Notes: generated by a model not told the origin, from the letters alone. Counted from the stretch's first letter, positions 16,475 through 25,230 are shown. The stretch is DNA of 64,000 nucleotides from an uncultured Ilumatobacter sp. (GCA_937905835.1 CALCXK010000102.1:1-64000); one strand, 5' to 3'. Made by a program: numbers and translations.

Positions 16475-17785
16475 CTACAAGCCGAGCTTCTCGCCGACCG
16501 TTGCCAGCAGCTGGTCGATCGGAACCCGAACCTGTTCCATCGTGTCGCGATCGCGAACGGTGACGGCGTTATCGTCGAGTGAGTCGAAGTCGACGGTGAC
16601 CGCCAACGGCGTACCGATTTCGTCTTGACGGCGGTACCGCTTGCCGATGTTCTGGGTCTCGTCGTAGTCGACCATGTAGCGGTCAGCGAGCAGCTTTCGG
16701 ACCTCGTGGGCCAACGGCGTCAGCGTGTCTTTCTTGCTGAGTGGCAGCACGGCGACCTTGTACGGAGCAAGCCGCGGGTGGAGGCGAAGCACAGTACGTA
16801 CTTCGCCGTTCACTTCGTCTTCGTCGTACGCCGCAAGCAAGAACGCCGCCATCGTGCGAGTAGCGCCGGCGGCTGGCTCGATCACATACGGCACATAGCG
16901 CTCTTGCGTCTGCGGGTCGAAGTAGTCGAGCTTCTCGCCCGATGCAGCGGCGTGTGCCTTGAGGTCGAAGTCAGTGCGCTTCGCAATGCCCTCAAGCTCG
17001 TCGAAACCCCACGGGAACTTAAACTCGACGTCAGACGTGCCGGTCGAATAGTGCGATAGCTCGTCTTCGTCGTGCGGGCGCAGCATGACCATGTCTTCGG
17101 GGATGCCGTGCTCGATGTACCAGTTGAGGCGCTCGTTGCACCAGTACTCGTACCACTTATCACTGTCTTCCGGCGGAACGAAAAACTCCATCTCCATCTG
17201 CTCGAATTCACGGGTGCGGAAGATCCAGTTCTGCGGTGTGATTTCGTTGCGGAAGCTCTTGCCAACCTGGGCGATACCGAACGGCGGCTTCTTGCGACTT
17301 GTCTGCAACACGTTGGCAAAGTTGGTGAACATGCCCTGTGCGGTCTCCGGGCGGAGATAGGCGTCGGCGCCTGCACCTTCGACCGGTCCGGCCTGGGTCT
17401 TGAACATCAAGTTGAACTCGCGGGCCTCGGTGAAGCTGCTCTTCTCGCCGCAGTCGGGGCAGGTTTCCGGGTCGTCAAGCTTGTCGAGACGGTGCCGCGT
17501 TTTACACTTTGTGCAATCGACGAGCGGGTCGGAGAAGTTGCCGAGGTGCCCAGATGCTTCCCAGACCTGGGGCGGTCCGAGAATGGCGGCGTCGATCAGC
17601 ACCACGTCGTCGCGCTGCTGCACCATCGACCGGATCCATGCTTCTTTCACGTTACGCAACAGCAGCGAGCCGAGCGGCCCGTAGTCGTAGGTCGAGCGGA
17701 ATCCGCCGTAGATCTCTGCTGACTGGGACACGAACCCGCGTCGTTTGCAGAGGCTGACAATTTGATCAAGATCCGTGGCCGGCAT
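16475..17785 (-). CDS. glyS: Glycyl-tRNA synthetase, single-chain class II
   Basis: A 436-residue dimeric class II synthetase that charges tRNA-Gly. It begins DQIVSLCKRRGFVSQSAEIYGG and has the motif 1 region around GHLGNFSDP, a zinc knuckle of CTKC and CPDC pairs near residues 90-120, motif 2 (FRNEITPQNWIFRTREF) and motif 3 (EPAAGATRTMAAFLLAAY). The C-terminal anticodon-binding domain starts at LAPYKVAVLPL. This is the archaeal/eukaryotic-like alpha2 form, not the alpha2-beta2 type. The ATG at 17785 has TAGACT 8 nt upstream. Confidence 0.96.
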   Translation of the reverse strand: MPATDLDQIVSLCKRRGFVSQSAEIYGGFRSTYDYGPLGSLLLRNVKEAWIRSMVQQRDDVVLIDAAILGPPQVWEASGHLGNFSDPLVDCTKCKTRHRLDKLDDPETCPDCGEKSSFTEAREFNLMFKTQAGPVEGAGADAYLRPETAQGMFTNFANVLQTSRKKPPFGIAQVGKSFRNEITPQNWIFRTREFEQMEMEFFVPPEDSDKWYEYWCNERLNWYIEHGIPEDMVMLRPHDEDELSHYSTGTSDVEFKFPWGFDELEGIAKRTDFDLKAHAAASGEKLDYFDPQTQERYVPYVIEPAAGATRTMAAFLLAAYDEDEVNGEVRTVLRLHPRLAPYKVAVLPLSKKDTLTPLAHEVRKLLADRYMVDYDETQNIGKRYRRQDEIGTPLAVTVDFDSLDDNAVTVRDRDTMEQVRVPIDQLLATVGEKLGL

Positions 17786-17793
17786 AGGCACCA

Positions 17794-17799
17794 AGTCTA
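17794..17799 (-). promoter_or_regulatory. Probable -10 box, leaderless glyS
   Basis: On the minus strand TAGACT lies 8 nt upstream of the glyS ATG at 17785, with no Shine-Dalgarno. Confidence 0.4.
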
Positions 17800-17874
17800 T
17801 GAGCGCACCATCGGACCCACCCTGCACATTTGTGGCGCCTGATCTCAACTCAACAGCCCACCTGGCGTGCTTCG

Positions 17875-17900
17875 GCTTCGGCTTGTGATTCGGCCGAAGC
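17875..17900 (-). terminator. Hairpin between recO and glyS
   Basis: GCTTCGGC (17875-17882) pairs perfectly with GCCGAAGC (17893-17900) around a 10-nt loop, 10 nt after the recO stop. No long T-run follows, so termination may be partial. Confidence 0.45.
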
Positions 17901-17910
17901 GTCTGACCCC

Positions 17911-18639
17911 TCAGTGCGCTTCAAACATCGCGATCGCCTTCAGCCGTCGCTCGATGTGAAATTCGAACGCACGGGTCGCAAGGTCCGAAACTTCGTGCGT
18001 CATCGGCGACTCTTCCTGAGCAAGCGCGTCGGCCAGTCGACCGCCAAGAATGTCGCGCAATAGGTTGAGTGCGCCCACACTGATTGACTGTCCTGAACGA
18101 CACGATCGGCAGAGCACGCCGCCCTCGTTCAGGTCGAAGGCCACAAGTTGTGTTTCCTGGCCGGATTCGCCGCAGCGCACACACTCCTCGAGCTGCGGTC
18201 GAACCCCCTCATGGGCCAGCAGTTTCCAGTAAAAGGCGGGCACGTTCAGCGGAGATGGTTTGACGGCAATCGTCCGGAGCACCCCGACGATCATCTGGTA
18301 CAGCCGTGGGTTCGGTTCACGTTCGAGCGACAACTGGTCGGCGGCCTCGAGTACGGAAAGTCCCTGCGACGCCCGGTCGAGCGATGACAGCATTGGAGCG
18401 AGTGGTTCAACCGATTCAGCCTGTGTCACGATGTCGAGTTCGCGTCCCCGGTACAGCTGCAGGTTGACGTGGCTCATTGGCTCAAGCCGAGCGCCGAACT
18501 TCGACTTGGTCTTACGCACGCCTTTAGCAACCGCACGAACCTTCCCGTTGTCGCGTGTGTGGATGACAATGATGCGATCGGCTTCGCGCAACTTGTAGGT
18601 CCGCAGGACGACCCCGACATCCCGATAGATCTCGCTCAC
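17911..18639 (-). CDS. recO: DNA repair protein RecO
   Basis: A 242-residue recombination mediator of the RecFOR pathway that helps load RecA on gapped DNA. The N-terminal OB-fold (YRDVGVVLRTYKLREADRIIVI), KVRAVAKGVRKTKSKFG and the helical C-domain with a CVRCG / LCRSC zinc-binding pair are typical. GTG 18639 (VSEIYRD) was chosen because it fits the family start and follows GGACGAG. The open frame extends 64 codons further but would overlap the divergent dinG coding region. Together with glyS and trpC it forms a minus-strand run. Confidence 0.9.
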   Translation of the reverse strand: MSEIYRDVGVVLRTYKLREADRIIVIHTRDNGKVRAVAKGVRKTKSKFGARLEPMSHVNLQLYRGRELDIVTQAESVEPLAPMLSSLDRASQGLSVLEAADQLSLEREPNPRLYQMIVGVLRTIAVKPSPLNVPAFYWKLLAHEGVRPQLEECVRCGESGQETQLVAFDLNEGGVLCRSCRSGQSISVGALNLLRDILGGRLADALAQEESPMTHEVSDLATRAFEFHIERRLKAIAMFEAH

Positions 18640-18769
18640 GGACTCGTCCGGCGAGCCATCAAGAGGGGCGGGTACATCACCTGGCCATTCTTCCACGGGA
18701 GCAGACGTACGCAGTGCCCGTTGGGGTACCCGATCTCCGCCGGCTCCAGGGGGTATCGTGCGGACCCTA

Positions 18770-20674
18770 ATGAGCGACTCCCCTACCGGCTCCGAGCCAG
18801 GAGCCGCACTCGAGGCGCTTGCTACAGTCACTGCGGCCCTCGAGAACTCTGAAGAACGTCCTGGTCAGTTCGAGATGGCGCGGCTTGTCGAGCAGTCGAT
18901 TGCCACCGGCAAGCACCTTGTCGTGCAAGCCGGCACCGGAACTGGCAAGACGCTTGCTTACCTTGTGCCTGCCATCACCGGTGGCAAACGCGTCGTCGTC
19001 GCAACCGCAACCAAAGCACTGCAGGACCAGCTCGCTGAGAAGGACCTTCCGTTCCTCGCCGAACACCTCGGCGTCGACTTCAGCTGGGCAATCCTCAAGG
19101 GACGCAGCAACTACGTCTGCCTGCAGCGACTACGCGAGGTGAGCGCAGAGGGTGAAGGCCAACTCGAACTCGAATCGATGGCGGTCGTCACAAAGGCAGA
19201 GATCCAAAAGATCACTCTCTGGGCTGCGAAGTCTCCAACTGGTGATCAAGCCGAACTCGACTGGTCCCCCAGCGACAATGCCTGGCGCTCGGTCAGCGTG
19301 GGCAGCGACGAATGCCCAGGTGCCGACAAGTGCCCGCAGGGCGACCCGTGCTTTGCCGAGCAGGCTCGCCGTAAGGCCTCTGCTGCCGATGTGATTGTCG
19401 TCAACATGTACCTCTATGGGCTCAACGTGGCAGCCGACGGCGCCGTCCTGCCCGACCATGACGTCGTCGTGTTCGACGAGGCGCACACGCTCGAAGACAC
19501 AATGAGCGACACGGTCGGCGTCGAAATCTCCCCGGGCCGATTCACCGCGCTCTCGGGTGTCGTCCGCAAGATCATTGACGACCCGTCGATCACCGGCAGA
19601 ATCGCCGAAGTCGGCCCGAGCCTTCGCGACGTCCTCGAGCCGGAACTTGGCAAGCGTCTGTCGACCCCGCTGCCTGACGACTTACAAGAGGTGTTGACCG
19701 ACGCTCGCCTCACGTTGGGCGATGCCAACAACACGCTGATCGCCATCGACACATCGAACGAGGACGCAAAGCAACGCAAGCTCCGCGCCCAGTCGATGGT
19801 CGGGCGGACCATCGAGTATCTCGACGTCGCCATCGAAGGCAAAGCGGGCTACGTCGCATTCGTGTCCGGCACCCGCGACTCTCCCAAGCTCGAAGTCCAG
19901 CCCCTCGATGTCGGGCCAACGCTGACCGCAGGCGTCTGGACCAAGCGCACCGCCATTCTCACCAGCGCGACTATTCCTGCGTCGTTGGCCAGCAGAGTCG
20001 GAATGGAAATCGGCGGCACAAAGGTCGAAGTTGCCGATGTCGGGAGCCCATTCGACTACGAGACCAACTCGATTCTCTACAACGCAATTCACCTGCCAAA
20101 CCCAAACGACCCTGGGTTCAGGGCGAAAGCAAACGATGAACTCGAAGCACTGATCAACGCAGCGGGCGGCCGAACGCTGGCACTCTTCACGAGCTACCGG
20201 GCGATGGACGAGGCTGCCGAGGAAATGAAGTCCCGGTTGGACTTCCCGATTCTCACCCAACGCGACCTCCCGAAGCCTGCGCTGATCAAGGCGTTCGCCG
20301 ACTCGGAAGAGACCTGCCTGTTCGCAACTGCCGGGCTCTTCCAGGGCGTCGACGTCCCGGGCCGCACGTTGTCGCTCGTCGTTATCGATCGCATCCCATT
20401 CCCTCGCCCGGATGACCCGCTGCTGTCGGCTCGTCGCGACCTGCTCGGCCCCGCTGCGTTCAGCGAAATCGACATCCCGCGGGCCGCGATGATGCTCGCT
20501 CAGGCCTGTGGCCGACTCATCCGTACCGCCGGCGACAAGGGCGTCGTCGCGGTGATGGATCCGCGCCTCGGCACAGCCCGCTACCGCTGGGACATCGTCC
20601 GAGCACTGCCGCCCATGAAGCGCACGCGTCACCGCGAAGAAGCCGAGACGTTCCTCCGCTCACTCCACAAATAG
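18770..20674 (+). CDS. dinG: DinG-type ATP-dependent DNA helicase
   Basis: A 634-residue XPD/DinG superfamily 2 helicase with 5'-3' polarity, acting in repair. Walker A AGTGTGKT lies at residues 54-61 and the Walker B DEAH box near residue 236 (VVFDEAHTLED). Between them are four cysteines (NYVCLQR, DECPGADKCPQGDPC) that fit the Fe-S cluster domain. The C-terminal motifs LFTSYRAMDEA, GLFQGVDVPG and QACGRLIRT are also clear. The TAG stop is the first three bases of the palindromic repeat at 20671. It is divergent from recO. Confidence 0.93.
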   Translation: MSDSPTGSEPGAALEALATVTAALENSEERPGQFEMARLVEQSIATGKHLVVQAGTGTGKTLAYLVPAITGGKRVVVATATKALQDQLAEKDLPFLAEHLGVDFSWAILKGRSNYVCLQRLREVSAEGEGQLELESMAVVTKAEIQKITLWAAKSPTGDQAELDWSPSDNAWRSVSVGSDECPGADKCPQGDPCFAEQARRKASAADVIVVNMYLYGLNVAADGAVLPDHDVVVFDEAHTLEDTMSDTVGVEISPGRFTALSGVVRKIIDDPSITGRIAEVGPSLRDVLEPELGKRLSTPLPDDLQEVLTDARLTLGDANNTLIAIDTSNEDAKQRKLRAQSMVGRTIEYLDVAIEGKAGYVAFVSGTRDSPKLEVQPLDVGPTLTAGVWTKRTAILTSATIPASLASRVGMEIGGTKVEVADVGSPFDYETNSILYNAIHLPNPNDPGFRAKANDELEALINAAGGRTLALFTSYRAMDEAAEEMKSRLDFPILTQRDLPKPALIKAFADSEETCLFATAGLFQGVDVPGRTLSLVVIDRIPFPRPDDPLLSARRDLLGPAAFSEIDIPRAAMMLAQACGRLIRTAGDKGVVAVMDPRLGTARYRWDIVRALPPMKRTRHREEAETFLRSLHK

Positions 20675-20707
20675 TTACGCACGGGGTCAGGCCCCTTTCG
20701 CAACTAT
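20671..20707. repeat. Palindromic repeat copy A, shared stop codons and bidirectional terminator
   Basis: A 37-bp near-palindrome with outer arms ATAGTT/AACTAT and inner GGGG-TCAGG-CCCC. It lies exactly between convergent dinG and the oxygenase gene and supplies the TAG stop of both (20672-20674 on plus, 20706-20704 on minus). Copy B is at 22416-22451 and is identical at 31 of 35 aligned positions. Confidence 0.85.
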
Positions 20708-21756
20708 TTCCCGTGATGCCGTTCCATCATCTCCGGATAGCTACGTGAGAAGTAGTTCCAGAGCTGGTCGCCGTACGTGTCGGTATGCGTCGTACTCGCA
20801 ATATCCCCGATGCCTGCTTCGGTTTGCTCCTTCGTCGCCATGAATCCTGCCGACCGGTGCCGCTCGCTCGCTGCGACCGCATCGACGAAACGCTGGTCGA
20901 GTTCGATCGGGTCGAGCGGCGTGCCAAGTGACGGGCCGTGGAAGTACGCCGCCGACATTCGTGGCTCACTGGTGATCACGCGGTGCGCCGTGGCCACCAG
21001 ATAATTCCCGGTCATCGCCTGCAACATCTCACCGATGTTCAACACGAACGAGTTCGGCACGACCGGGACATCGATCCAGTCGCCGGTGGGGTCGAGGACC
21101 TGCAGACCGGACGTCGAACCGGTAGCGAGCAAGGTGACGAAGCCTGTGTCGTTGTGGGCGTTCACGCCGGCTGCACCATCGGGGGTGGCCGGGTAGTTGA
21201 TGAACTTGGTCAAGGACATCGCATCGCGGCCGAACGTCGGAGCGAACTGTTCAGGCGGCAAACCAAGCCCGACAGCGAACAGGCTGAGCACTTCATCAGC
21301 GAGCGTTCCGAGTTGTTCGAACCAGTCGAGAGCGAGTTTTTGTTGCCCCGGCAGTATGTCGTCAGGCATCCATTGGTTCGGTCCGAGCAGCTTCAGGTAA
21401 TCCGGCCCGTCAGCCTGATCGCTGGGCGGGTGTTCACTCCACACATCGATCTGTTCACGGATGTCAGGCCGGTTGTTCGTGAACTCCGTTCCGACAGATT
21501 CCCACCCTCGGAAGTACGGCGATGTCGACTTGTCGATCAACCGCTTTTGCTCGTCCGGCAGCGCGAAGAACGTGCCCATCATGTCGAAGACTGCGTCGAG
21601 CAGCCCCTCGGGCAGACCGTGGTCAACCAAAACCGCAAACCCGATGTCGTGGTACACCGCGGTCAACTCGTCGGCGAGGCTGCGCCGGTCGGCGTCACTC
21701 CCCCGCAGCCGTTCCAGGCTCATCACAGGAATTCGTCCAGCCGCAGCTGCAGGCAT
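20704..21756 (-). CDS. 2-oxoglutarate/Fe(II)-dependent oxygenase (isopenicillin N synthase-like)
   Basis: A 350-residue non-haem iron oxygenase. The N-terminal DIOX_N region (IPVMSLERLRG, then HDIGFAVLVDHGLPE) is followed by a jelly-roll with the iron ligands of NAHNDTGFVTLL (HxD), the distal His in VATAHRV, and the 2-oxoglutarate-binding RMSAAYF (RxS). This layout is that of plant-type and actinobacterial small-molecule hydroxylases; the substrate is unknown. GGAG lies 8 nt before ATG 21756. A GTG at 21762 would instead give a GTGA overlap with the upstream secreted-protein gene. Its stop codon comes from the palindromic repeat. Confidence 0.88.
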   Translation of the reverse strand: MPAAAAGRIPVMSLERLRGSDADRRSLADELTAVYHDIGFAVLVDHGLPEGLLDAVFDMMGTFFALPDEQKRLIDKSTSPYFRGWESVGTEFTNNRPDIREQIDVWSEHPPSDQADGPDYLKLLGPNQWMPDDILPGQQKLALDWFEQLGTLADEVLSLFAVGLGLPPEQFAPTFGRDAMSLTKFINYPATPDGAAGVNAHNDTGFVTLLATGSTSGLQVLDPTGDWIDVPVVPNSFVLNIGEMLQAMTGNYLVATAHRVITSEPRMSAAYFHGPSLGTPLDPIELDQRFVDAVAASERHRSAGFMATKEQTEAGIGDIASTTHTDTYGDQLWNYFSRSYPEMMERHHGK

Positions 21757-21758
21757 AC

Positions 21759-22367
21759 TCACGGCTCCATCGTGCTACCTGGAGGGCCGTCGCGTCGAGA
21801 TCGACGGCCGAGAACGACGCCAGCGACAGCGATTCCCGCCATTGCGACGAGTAAAGCGCCCGACCACATGACCGCGCGAGCCCGGTTTTCCACGGGATCG
21901 CTCATACCCAGTTGCGTGAGGCCGGGGCCGTCTCCGGTGATTGGTGCACCCACCGTGCCAAGGCTGTCACCAATGGCCGCCACGCTTGCCAGTCTGTTCC
22001 CAGAACACAGCGAGGTGAAGAGCTCGTCGCCGTTGCGCCGAATCGCGAAAATCGCGTAGGAACTATCGATCGTCATCTCAGCACCGCACGCTCCGCCGCG
22101 CTGACTCGTGACGACCGCCTGCCGTTCGTATGCCTCGCCTTTCACGACGCCGTCGACAGCCATGACGTAGAGCACCCGGTCTGGCTGGTCAAACTCCGCA
22201 GAATCGTCGATTACTTCCAGGCGACCTATGAACACGTCGGTGGCAAGTTTCAACGCACCGTCGTTAGTGAGTTGCCCGCAGCTACAGGCTGCTGCTGTGC
22301 CTCCGGCTCCTCCGATCCAGACGATGCCCGACAGCACGACAGCGAGAGTGACGCGGAGAGACCTCAT
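21759..22367 (-). CDS. Secreted, membrane-anchored TIMP/NTR-like protein
   Basis: A 202-residue exported protein. Residues 1-27 are a signal peptide (SLRVTLAVVLSGIVWIGGAGG, cleavage near AAA-CSC). The mature part begins CSCGQL, then ALKLATDVFIGRLEV, GGACGAEM and a late SLCSGN, the cysteine and beta-strand layout of the TIMP/netrin (NTR) OB-like fold. A C-terminal transmembrane helix (AVMWSGALLVAMAGIAVAGVVL) is followed by a basic tail. Function is unknown in bacteria; protease inhibition cannot be assumed. It is translationally close to the 2OG oxygenase downstream. Confidence 0.75.
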   Translation of the reverse strand: MRSLRVTLAVVLSGIVWIGGAGGTAAACSCGQLTNDGALKLATDVFIGRLEVIDDSAEFDQPDRVLYVMAVDGVVKGEAYERQAVVTSQRGGACGAEMTIDSSYAIFAIRRNGDELFTSLCSGNRLASVAAIGDSLGTVGAPITGDGPGLTQLGMSDPVENRARAVMWSGALLVAMAGIAVAGVVLGRRSRRDGPPGSTMEP

Positions 22368-22415
22368 GGAAGTTGGACGATTTGTGCGGGCACTCAGTTC
22401 CTCAAAATCGACACA

Positions 22416-22451
22416 GAGTTGCGAAAGGGGCCTGACCCCATACGCAACTAT
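22416..22451. repeat. Palindromic repeat copy B, at fbaA stop
   Basis: The same element as at 20671, in inverted orientation: AGTTGCG, an AAAGGGGCC-TGACCCC core, then CGCAACTA. The minus-strand TAG stop of fbaA (22450-22448) is provided by its outer arm. The GGGG/CCCC hairpin probably terminates fbaA transcription. Confidence 0.8.
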
Positions 22452-23530
22452 GCGAGCGTGTTGATGTTGTTGAGCTCACGGAAGCTTTGCTCGAGGCGCT
22501 CGATAAAGCTCACTTCGCCAGCACGGAGCCACACGCGTGGGTCGTAGTGCTTCTTGTTGGGTGCGTCGACACCGTCTGGGTTGCCGAGCTGGCCCTGAAG
22601 ATAGTCATGCTTGTCGGCGTCGTAGCCACGGATACCGTCCCAGAAGGCCCACTGCAGGTCGGTGTCGATGTTCATCTTGATGACCCCGTAGCCGAGCGCT
22701 TCTTCGATTTCGGCAGCTGAAGAGCCCGAGCCGCCATGGAACACGAAGTTGACCGGCTTATCGCTGGAGGTCGAGTGCTTCTCGGCAATGTGTGCCTGAG
22801 CATCACGCAGGATGGTCGGAGTGAGCTTGACGTTGCCGGGTTTGTACACGCCGTGGACGTTGCCAAAGGCTGCAGCGATCGTGAAGTTCGGGCTGACTTC
22901 CATCAGTCGCTCGTAGGCGTATGCCACTTCTGCTGGCTTCGAGTAGAGGTCTTCTGGGTTGGCATTGGAGTTGTCGACGCCGTCTTCTTCGCCACCGGTG
23001 ATACCGAGTTCGATTTCGAGCGTCATGCCGAGTGGCGCCATGCGCTTCAGGTAGTCGACGCAGATATCAAGGTTCTCTTCCATCGATTCTTCGGAGAGGT
23101 CGAGCATGTGCGAACTGAACAACGGCGAACCAGTCGCTGCGAAGTGCTCTTCACCAACGTCGAGGAGGCCAGAGATCCAGGGCAGCTTGTCCTTTGGGCA
23201 GTGGTCGGTGTGGAGAATGACGCGAGCCCCGTAGGCCTCGGCCAGAGTCTGCACGTGCTTGGCGCCGGCAACCGAGCCAAGGATTGACGCCTTGGAACCG
23301 TCGACCGGGACGTTCTTGCCACCAACGAAAGCCGAGCCGCTCGTGGAGAACTGGATAATGACCGGGCTATTGACCTTGCCGGCCGTTTCCATCACAGCAT
23401 TCATCGAGTTCGTACCGATGCAGTTCGCGGCTGGCAGTGCGAACCGCTCAGCTTTGGCGAGCGCGAACACTTCGTTCACTGCCTCTCCAGTGAGGACGCC
23501 TGCGGGAAAATCGTTGCGAAGTTCAGTCAC
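22448..23530 (-). CDS. fbaA: Fructose-bisphosphate aldolase, class II
   Basis: A 360-residue zinc-dependent aldolase of glycolysis and gluconeogenesis that cleaves fructose 1,6-bisphosphate to DHAP and glyceraldehyde 3-phosphate. Zinc and catalytic regions are visible: ILHTDHCPKDKLPW with the catalytic Asp and a zinc His, LEIELGITGGEEDGV, the NVHGVYKPGNV His, and HGGSGSS plus NIDTDLQWA for phosphate binding. The length and insert fit the E. coli FbaA (class IIA) type. GTG 23530 gives the family start VTELRNDFPAGVLTGEAV and has TACAGT 7 nt upstream. Confidence 0.95.
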   Translation of the reverse strand: MTELRNDFPAGVLTGEAVNEVFALAKAERFALPAANCIGTNSMNAVMETAGKVNSPVIIQFSTSGSAFVGGKNVPVDGSKASILGSVAGAKHVQTLAEAYGARVILHTDHCPKDKLPWISGLLDVGEEHFAATGSPLFSSHMLDLSEESMEENLDICVDYLKRMAPLGMTLEIELGITGGEEDGVDNSNANPEDLYSKPAEVAYAYERLMEVSPNFTIAAAFGNVHGVYKPGNVKLTPTILRDAQAHIAEKHSTSSDKPVNFVFHGGSGSSAAEIEEALGYGVIKMNIDTDLQWAFWDGIRGYDADKHDYLQGQLGNPDGVDAPNKKHYDPRVWLRAGEVSFIERLEQSFRELNNINTLA

Positions 23531-23537
23531 GTATTCG

Positions 23538-23543
23538 ACTGTA
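23538..23543 (-). promoter_or_regulatory. Probable -10 box, leaderless fbaA
   Basis: On the minus strand TACAGT ends 7 nt before the GTG start at 23530; it supports that start over longer open-frame extensions. Confidence 0.45.
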
Positions 23544-23583
23544 CGCGTTCGCTCCGACCTCGTCCCAACATCTGAACGAAGAG

Positions 23584-23589
23584 TACGTT
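23584..23589 (+). promoter_or_regulatory. Probable -10 box, leaderless enoyl-CoA hydratase
   Basis: TACGTT lies 7 nt upstream of the ATG at 23597, about 40 bp from the divergent fbaA box. Confidence 0.4.
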
Positions 23590-23596
23590 TCGCGCC

Positions 23597-24367
23597 ATGA
23601 CCGAACTCGTTCGAACTGAGGTCGATCGCGGGATCGCCACCATCACTCTCGACTCTCAGCACAATCGCAATGCACTGTCTCGCCAACTCCTCGCCGAACT
23701 CCACGCTGGGATTGACGCCGCCGAGGCGGCCAACGCCCGGGCCATCGTGCTCCGCCACGAGGGGCCAGCATTCTGCGCAGGTGCCGACCTGAAGGAACGT
23801 GCCGCCGCGGCTGACGACGTTCCCGAGGTGGGACCAAATCAGATGGTCGCTGTACTCCAGCGACTCATGGACACCGAACGTCCGACGATTGCTGCCGTGA
23901 ACGGCGCAGTACGCGCCGGAGGCATCGGCCTGATGGCATCCTGCGACCTGGTGGTCGTCAACAACAACACCACGTTCGCGCTCACAGAGGTCCGAATCGG
24001 CGTGGCCGCAGCCATTATCTCCGTGCCGATTCTGCGGCGCGTTCCGGCGGGCAAGATCGCTGCAGCGATGCTGACGGGCGAACAGTTCGATGCAGCAGAA
24101 GCACGTTCGATCGGCCTCGTCACTCACGTGACTGACGACGTCGACGCAACGGTGCAATCGCTCATCGACGGCGTCCGCGCAGGCGCACCAAGGGCCGTTC
24201 GGGAGACGAAAGCCCTGCTCAAGCTGGTTCCAACGCTCGACCGTGACAGAGCGTTCGACGAGATGGCTCGGCTCTCGGACGAGCTGTTCCGCGGGCCTGA
24301 AGCGAGGGTTGGCATGCAGTCATTCACGGAGAAGCGATTGCCAAGCTGGGGCGACGAAAGCATCTGA
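23597..24367 (+). CDS. Enoyl-CoA hydratase/isomerase family protein
   Basis: A 256-residue crotonase-fold enzyme that probably hydrates or isomerises an enoyl-CoA thioester. It has HNRNALSRQLL, the CoA/oxyanion segment PAFCAGADLKER, then AAVNGAVRAGGIGLMASCD with the second oxyanion-hole glycines, and FALTEVRIGV with a catalytic-position Glu. The length fits single-domain hydratases. Its TGA overlaps the ATG of the downstream hydrolase by 1 nt, so the two are co-translated and may act in one acyl-CoA degradation route. The precise substrate is unknown. Confidence 0.87.
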   Translation: MTELVRTEVDRGIATITLDSQHNRNALSRQLLAELHAGIDAAEAANARAIVLRHEGPAFCAGADLKERAAAADDVPEVGPNQMVAVLQRLMDTERPTIAAVNGAVRAGGIGLMASCDLVVVNNNTTFALTEVRIGVAAAIISVPILRRVPAGKIAAAMLTGEQFDAAEARSIGLVTHVTDDVDATVQSLIDGVRAGAPRAVRETKALLKLVPTLDRDRAFDEMARLSDELFRGPEARVGMQSFTEKRLPSWGDESI

Positions 24368-25209
24368 TGGAAACCCTCCAGATCCCGACAGTGTCGGGCC
24401 AACACGTCACCGCTGACCACTGGCCCGGCGACCGAACACCGGTCCTTCTTGCACATGGCGGCGGCCAGACCCGGCACTCATGGGGCGGCACCGCCGAAAA
24501 GCTCGCGTCAAACGGTCATCGCGTCGTCTCGATCGACCTCCGTGGCCACGGCGACTCATCGTGGGACGCCGACGGCGACTACTCAATGGCCGCCTACTGT
24601 ACCGACGCTCAGCACGTCGTCGAGTGGATCGGCGAGCCTGTTGCCTGGGTCGGTGCCTCGCTCGGCGGGATGACTGGCCTGCACGCAGTCGACGGCAACC
24701 CTCGTTCATACACATCACTGACACTTGTCGACATCACGCCGCGGCCCGCCAAGGCCGGGGTCAACCGCATCCTCGAATTCATGGCCGCCCGTGCGCACGA
24801 CGGCTTCGCCAGCCTCGATGAAGCTGCTGATGCCATCGCCAAGTACCAGCCGCATCGGCCCCGACCGACCGACCTGGCCGGCTTGGCCAAGAACCTGCGC
24901 CATCGCGACGACGGCCGCTGGTATTGGCACTGGGACCCGGCCTTTATCACCTCTCGTGGCATGGTCAACAGCGAGCATGCCCGCGACCGGCATCACGACG
25001 AGCTGGAGGAAATGGCCCGGCGGATTACAATGCCAACGCTCTTGATTCGCGGCAAGCTCTCTGACCTGGTCACCGAAGACGAAGTTCAGACATTTATGGA
25101 AATGGTTCCGCACGCCGAATTCGTCGACGTCAAAGGCGCGGCACACATGATCGCCGGCGACAAAAACGACATCTTCACCGATGCGGTGGTCAGCTTTCTC
25201 GATCGCTGA
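24367..25209 (+). CDS. Alpha/beta-hydrolase
   Basis: A 280-residue alpha/beta-hydrolase. An HGGGQTRHSWGG oxyanion region lies near residue 29, the nucleophile elbow is GASLGG (about residue 97), and the acid and His are in LSDLVTEDE and KGAAHMIAGDKND. The cap region contains RHRDDGRWYWHWDPAF, common in esterase/peroxidase-like actinobacterial hydrolases. It is coupled to the upstream enoyl-CoA hydratase, and an acyl-CoA synthetase follows 21 nt later, suggesting a small acyl-degradation operon. The substrate is undetermined. Confidence 0.85.
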   Translation: METLQIPTVSGQHVTADHWPGDRTPVLLAHGGGQTRHSWGGTAEKLASNGHRVVSIDLRGHGDSSWDADGDYSMAAYCTDAQHVVEWIGEPVAWVGASLGGMTGLHAVDGNPRSYTSLTLVDITPRPAKAGVNRILEFMAARAHDGFASLDEAADAIAKYQPHRPRPTDLAGLAKNLRHRDDGRWYWHWDPAFITSRGMVNSEHARDRHHDELEEMARRITMPTLLIRGKLSDLVTEDEVQTFMEMVPHAEFVDVKGAAHMIAGDKNDIFTDAVVSFLDR

Positions 25210-25218
25210 GATTCATGC

Positions 25219-25224
25219 GATAAT
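25219..25224 (+). promoter_or_regulatory. Probable -10 box, leaderless acyl-CoA synthetase
   Basis: GATAAT lies 6 nt before the ATG at 25231, inside the 21-nt gap after the hydrolase, suggesting a separate internal promoter. Confidence 0.45.
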
Positions 25225-25230
25225 CGGGTC

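Noticed and set aside
18639..18831. 64-residue N-terminal extension of RecO
   Set aside because: It would overlap the divergent dinG coding region and has no RecO-like sequence.
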